A stretch of 7,711 nucleotides of DNA from Planctomycetota bacterium (GTDB taxonomy: Bacteria; Planctomycetota; PUPC01; DSUN01). The position numbers and the translations under genes were made by a program. The notes under the pieces were generated by a model that saw nothing but the letters and a program-made list of their open reading frames with translations, was not told the DNA's origin and made no database searches. Shown here in pieces: positions 5,314 to 7,711 of the stretch. The stretch lies in contig VGYW01000396.1 of assembly GCA_016872875.1 (NCBI GenBank), positions 1 through 7,711 on the forward strand. Reading direction: 5' to 3'. Each line of letters starts with the position of its first letter. Positions within the stretch are counted from its first letter, which is position 1.

Positions 5314-7711
5314 ATGCCCACGGAGTCTTTTCACATCTTCGACCCTCGTTGTACCATGCACGTCCAGGGTTTTTCTGGCCGCGCCGCGACGACCACGATC
5401 CACGATGCTACTGAGACTGGCCTGTCGGTTTCCGGGATCTTCCAGGCCGCGGAGGATTTCGCGGTCCTCTGCCTCCTCAACGCCTACGACTACTTCAACC
5501 ACTTGCGCCTGAAGCCTCTGCCGCGGACGGACCTCTCTGGCCTGCGCTTGGAGTTCGACATCGAGTACGACCACGCGCTCGACGGCGCCATGCGCTTCGA
5601 CGCGCCGAAGTTCCCCAGCGTTTCCTGGGACGCGATCACCTTCGTCGCAGGGGCCGGCGATATCCACGAGGTCAAACTCCTCGACCACGCGACCGCGATC
5701 GCCGGCACGGAGACGCCCGCCACCCTCCAGCTCGACCTGAGTGCCGAGGCGCCGGCCTTCGGCATCGACTACTATCACGTCTTCTTCCGAGATACGCGGT
5801 ATACCGTCGCGCACACCGACTGCATCAAGGAAACGCAGTTGAGCCAAGACGTTCAGGGCGGCGGCGAGACGTGGCTCTACGTCGGCTCGGTCGAGGGCTT
5901 CCAGGCAGGCGACTGGGTCTTCATCGAGCGCACCGGAACCAACGAAGAGATGGTCTTCCTGCTCGAAGTGGACCAGCTCCAGAACCGGCTCCGAGCCTAC
6001 GTCACGATCACCCATCCGGCGGGAAGCTACGTAACACTGCGCGTCGAGGGCTACCACATCGCGGAGAGGTTCGCAGGGCTGATCAACGACCCGACCACAG
6101 GCGAGATCCCCGGACGCTACGGTCCCTGCCAGGCGACAGTGATCACCGCCGGGGGCGGCGCCACCGGCGTCCGGACGGGGCCGGGTGACCCGATCTCAAG
6201 CTACCTCCGGATCTCCTTCAAGCCGGATTCGGGCTATGGCAAGCTGGGCAACCTCGACCGCGTACTGGCGACCTCGGGCCACGTTCCACTGACGCCTCCG
6301 CACCCGCCGAACTACGATCCGGACAAGGACGTGCAGTTGGGCTACTGGCTTCAAAGGGGGGCGCGCCTCACCGGCGGCGACACCGACAAGAAGTATCGCG
6401 TCACGCTCGACTTCACCCAAGAGCTTCGCGACAAGCAGAACAGCGTTGTCCCGATGAACGACTGCCGGAAGATCTACATGGTCTTCGCGCCGCGTTTCGA
6501 GCGCATCGAGGAGGAGCTGGAGGATGGCTGCTTCCTGACCGCCGATGCCGCGCCAGGCGACACGGTGCTCCAGGTGGACGACACCGCGAAGCTCACCGGC
6601 GGTCGGTACTTCATCGGCAATTCCTCCAGCGAGGAGCGCCTGCTGCTGGCGTCCGTGGACTCCGCGACCCAGATCACGGTCCAGCGTGGCTACGAGAACT
6701 CAACGCCAGCTTCTTGGCCGGCCGGGACCAGGCTGAAGAAGCTCTCCCCGGTGACCGGCGTGGACGCCGACATCGAGTGGCGCGTCACGGTCTCGAACAT
6801 CACCGTGGCGGACGACCGTTCACTCAAGGTCGGCGGTGGCGCGCCGCGTATCGAGGAGTCGGACGCACGCTGCAAGTACGAGGGCTACTGGGAGAACTAC
6901 GCCTACGGCGCCGGCTGGCCCACCCGGTGGTGGTCCGCAGGGCACGCCAAACGCACCACCACCGGCAAGGTGACCATTCGTTACAGCTACACCAGCCCGC
7001 ACGAGCTCTACCTCGGAACGTCGCTGAGCACCGAGTCCGGCCAGATCAGCGTGTCCGTGGACTGCGACACGGCAACTACACACGGCCTCTACCTCAACGA
7101 GTACGGCGGGACCACCGCCAACATTCGCTTGCGCTCAGGCCTCTCGGCTGGTACGCACAGGGTGATGATCACTGCGTCCGGGGGCTACTTCTACTTCGAT
7201 TACCTCTGGCCGCTCGAGCCGCAGGACGTCCCGGACCCGCCTCAGGAGTACTCCGACGTCTCGCTCGCCATCGACTTCGACACCGATCACGGCTACCGCA
7301 AGCCGCCCGCCTGGCACCTTTGGCAACTTCAACGGCTCGGCTTCCGCGGCCACGCCGACGTCTACATGGGTGTCTTCTGGAACAACAAGCGCCGCCGCGT
7401 GGGCATGTCGTACCCGTACGCGACGGTTCAGTTCTCCGGCGACCCCGTGCCTGGCGATGTCGTGTGGATCTCGATCTCCGGCACCCAGGTCAACCACGCC
7501 ATCGGTTACGGCGAGACGCTTCAGGACATCGTCAGCCACTTCCGGGCGGCGATCAACGGCCTGTTCGTGGGTGTGTGGGCCGACGACAACTTCGGCACCT
7601 CCACCACGCTTCGGATTCAGTCGAAAGCACCATCGTGGACCTTCCCAGGCGTCGCCGTCAGCCCGCCGAACTCCATCACACTCACCCTGACCGACAACCT
7701 GGCCACGACCG
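5314..7711 (+). CDS. Large multi-domain tail protein, probably non-contractile tail sheath / tail appendage (3' partial)
   Basis: The frame runs open from ATG 5314 to the right edge, 799 full codons without a stop; an in-frame TAG at 5308-5310 fixes the upstream limit. ATG 5356 (residue 15) is the alternative; neither has a clear Shine-Dalgarno. Visible parts: residues 1-165, a beta-rich N-terminal domain (starts FDPRCTMHVQGFSGRAA), like proteins I recall being called non-contractile tail sheath; about 170-244 and 405-477, two copies of a small beta domain shared with the tail-tip protein; about 519-634, a likely carbohydrate-binding beta-sandwich (W-rich start, ends GTHRVMITASGGYFYFDYLW); about 648-690, a segment with acidic motif DFDTDH (654-659); about 705-799, a beta-alpha domain with GETLQDI and AAINGLF. 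The gene should decorate or sheathe the tail, or bind host glycans. It sits just after the hub, where fibre or appendage genes are common. No enzyme active site is demonstrable. Confidence 0.6.
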   Translation, partial: MPTESFHIFDPRCTMHVQGFSGRAATTTIHDATETGLSVSGIFQAAEDFAVLCLLNAYDYFNHLRLKPLPRTDLSGLRLEFDIEYDHALDGAMRFDAPKFPSVSWDAITFVAGAGDIHEVKLLDHATAIAGTETPATLQLDLSAEAPAFGIDYYHVFFRDTRYTVAHTDCIKETQLSQDVQGGGETWLYVGSVEGFQAGDWVFIERTGTNEEMVFLLEVDQLQNRLRAYVTITHPAGSYVTLRVEGYHIAERFAGLINDPTTGEIPGRYGPCQATVITAGGGATGVRTGPGDPISSYLRISFKPDSGYGKLGNLDRVLATSGHVPLTPPHPPNYDPDKDVQLGYWLQRGARLTGGDTDKKYRVTLDFTQELRDKQNSVVPMNDCRKIYMVFAPRFERIEEELEDGCFLTADAAPGDTVLQVDDTAKLTGGRYFIGNSSSEERLLLASVDSATQITVQRGYENSTPASWPAGTRLKKLSPVTGVDADIEWRVTVSNITVADDRSLKVGGGAPRIEESDARCKYEGYWENYAYGAGWPTRWWSAGHAKRTTTGKVTIRYSYTSPHELYLGTSLSTESGQISVSVDCDTATTHGLYLNEYGGTTANIRLRSGLSAGTHRVMITASGGYFYFDYLWPLEPQDVPDPPQEYSDVSLAIDFDTDHGYRKPPAWHLWQLQRLGFRGHADVYMGVFWNNKRRRVGMSYPYATVQFSGDPVPGDVVWISISGTQVNHAIGYGETLQDIVSHFRAAINGLFVGVWADDNFGTSTTLRIQSKAPSWTFPGVAVSPPNSITLTLTDNLATT

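Noticed and set aside
5240..5320. Sigma-70 promoter for the moron
   Set aside because: Candidate boxes such as TTCAAA and GATAGC were badly spaced (about 21 bases) or poor matches, so I do not report one.
5240..5340. Longer moron protein starting upstream of ATG 5239
   Set aside because: The minus frame stays open upstream, but I found no ATG, GTG or TTG in it through this stretch, so the annotated ATG (or GTG at 5197) is preferred.
5269..6057. 262-codon open frame on the minus strand
   Set aside because: It is antisense to the continuous + frame that starts at 5314, and its translation is rich in Arg, Val, Glu and Gly with no recognisable domain, as expected of a high-GC shadow.

Overview
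The window is a piece of a tailed-phage (siphovirus-like) tail gene cluster, most likely from a prophage or an integrated phage-like element in a high-GC bacterium. Lines counted by hand in the structural genes run about 62-75% GC. The general flavour of the proteins reminds me of prophages in Acidobacteriota-like hosts. That is an impression from memory, not something the sequence proves.

Layout, left to right. (1) 1-462, +: the C-terminal end of a long protein open at the left edge, best read as the tail tape measure protein. (2) 467-868, +: a 133-residue minor tail protein of the lambda gpM / distal-tail type. (3) 861-4565, +: a 1,234-residue tail-tip protein that starts at a TTG inside the end of gene 2. 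It joins in one chain a second gpM-like domain, a gpL-like domain with four spaced cysteines (the iron-sulfur tail-tip signature), a gpJ-like hub and a beta-rich C-terminal region. (4) 4592-5239, minus strand: a 215-residue all-helical protein of unknown function, lower in GC (53-57% in three counted lines) and pointing against the late genes. This is a classic 'moron' arrangement. (5) 5314 to the right edge, +: at least 799 residues of a large multi-domain tail protein, probably a non-contractile tail sheath or tail-appendage protein, with a likely carbohydrate-binding beta-sandwich. It runs off the window.

How the parts work together. The order tape measure, gpM-like, gpL-like, gpJ-like matches the lambda tail-tip order H-M-L-(K-I)-J, but L and J are fused and no K or I gene lies between them. 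The rightward genes are tightly packed (4-nt gap, then 8-nt overlap) and are probably one late operon coupled by translation. Only the moron breaks the packing. Similar sequence pieces (CGGGTT..TGAAC and CTAG) lie on both sides of it. Joining the two CTAG copies would put the start of gene 5 three bases after the stop of gene 3.

No tRNA, rRNA, CRISPR array, insertion sequence, integrase or convincing promoter was seen. No gene-free stretch exceeds 74 bases.
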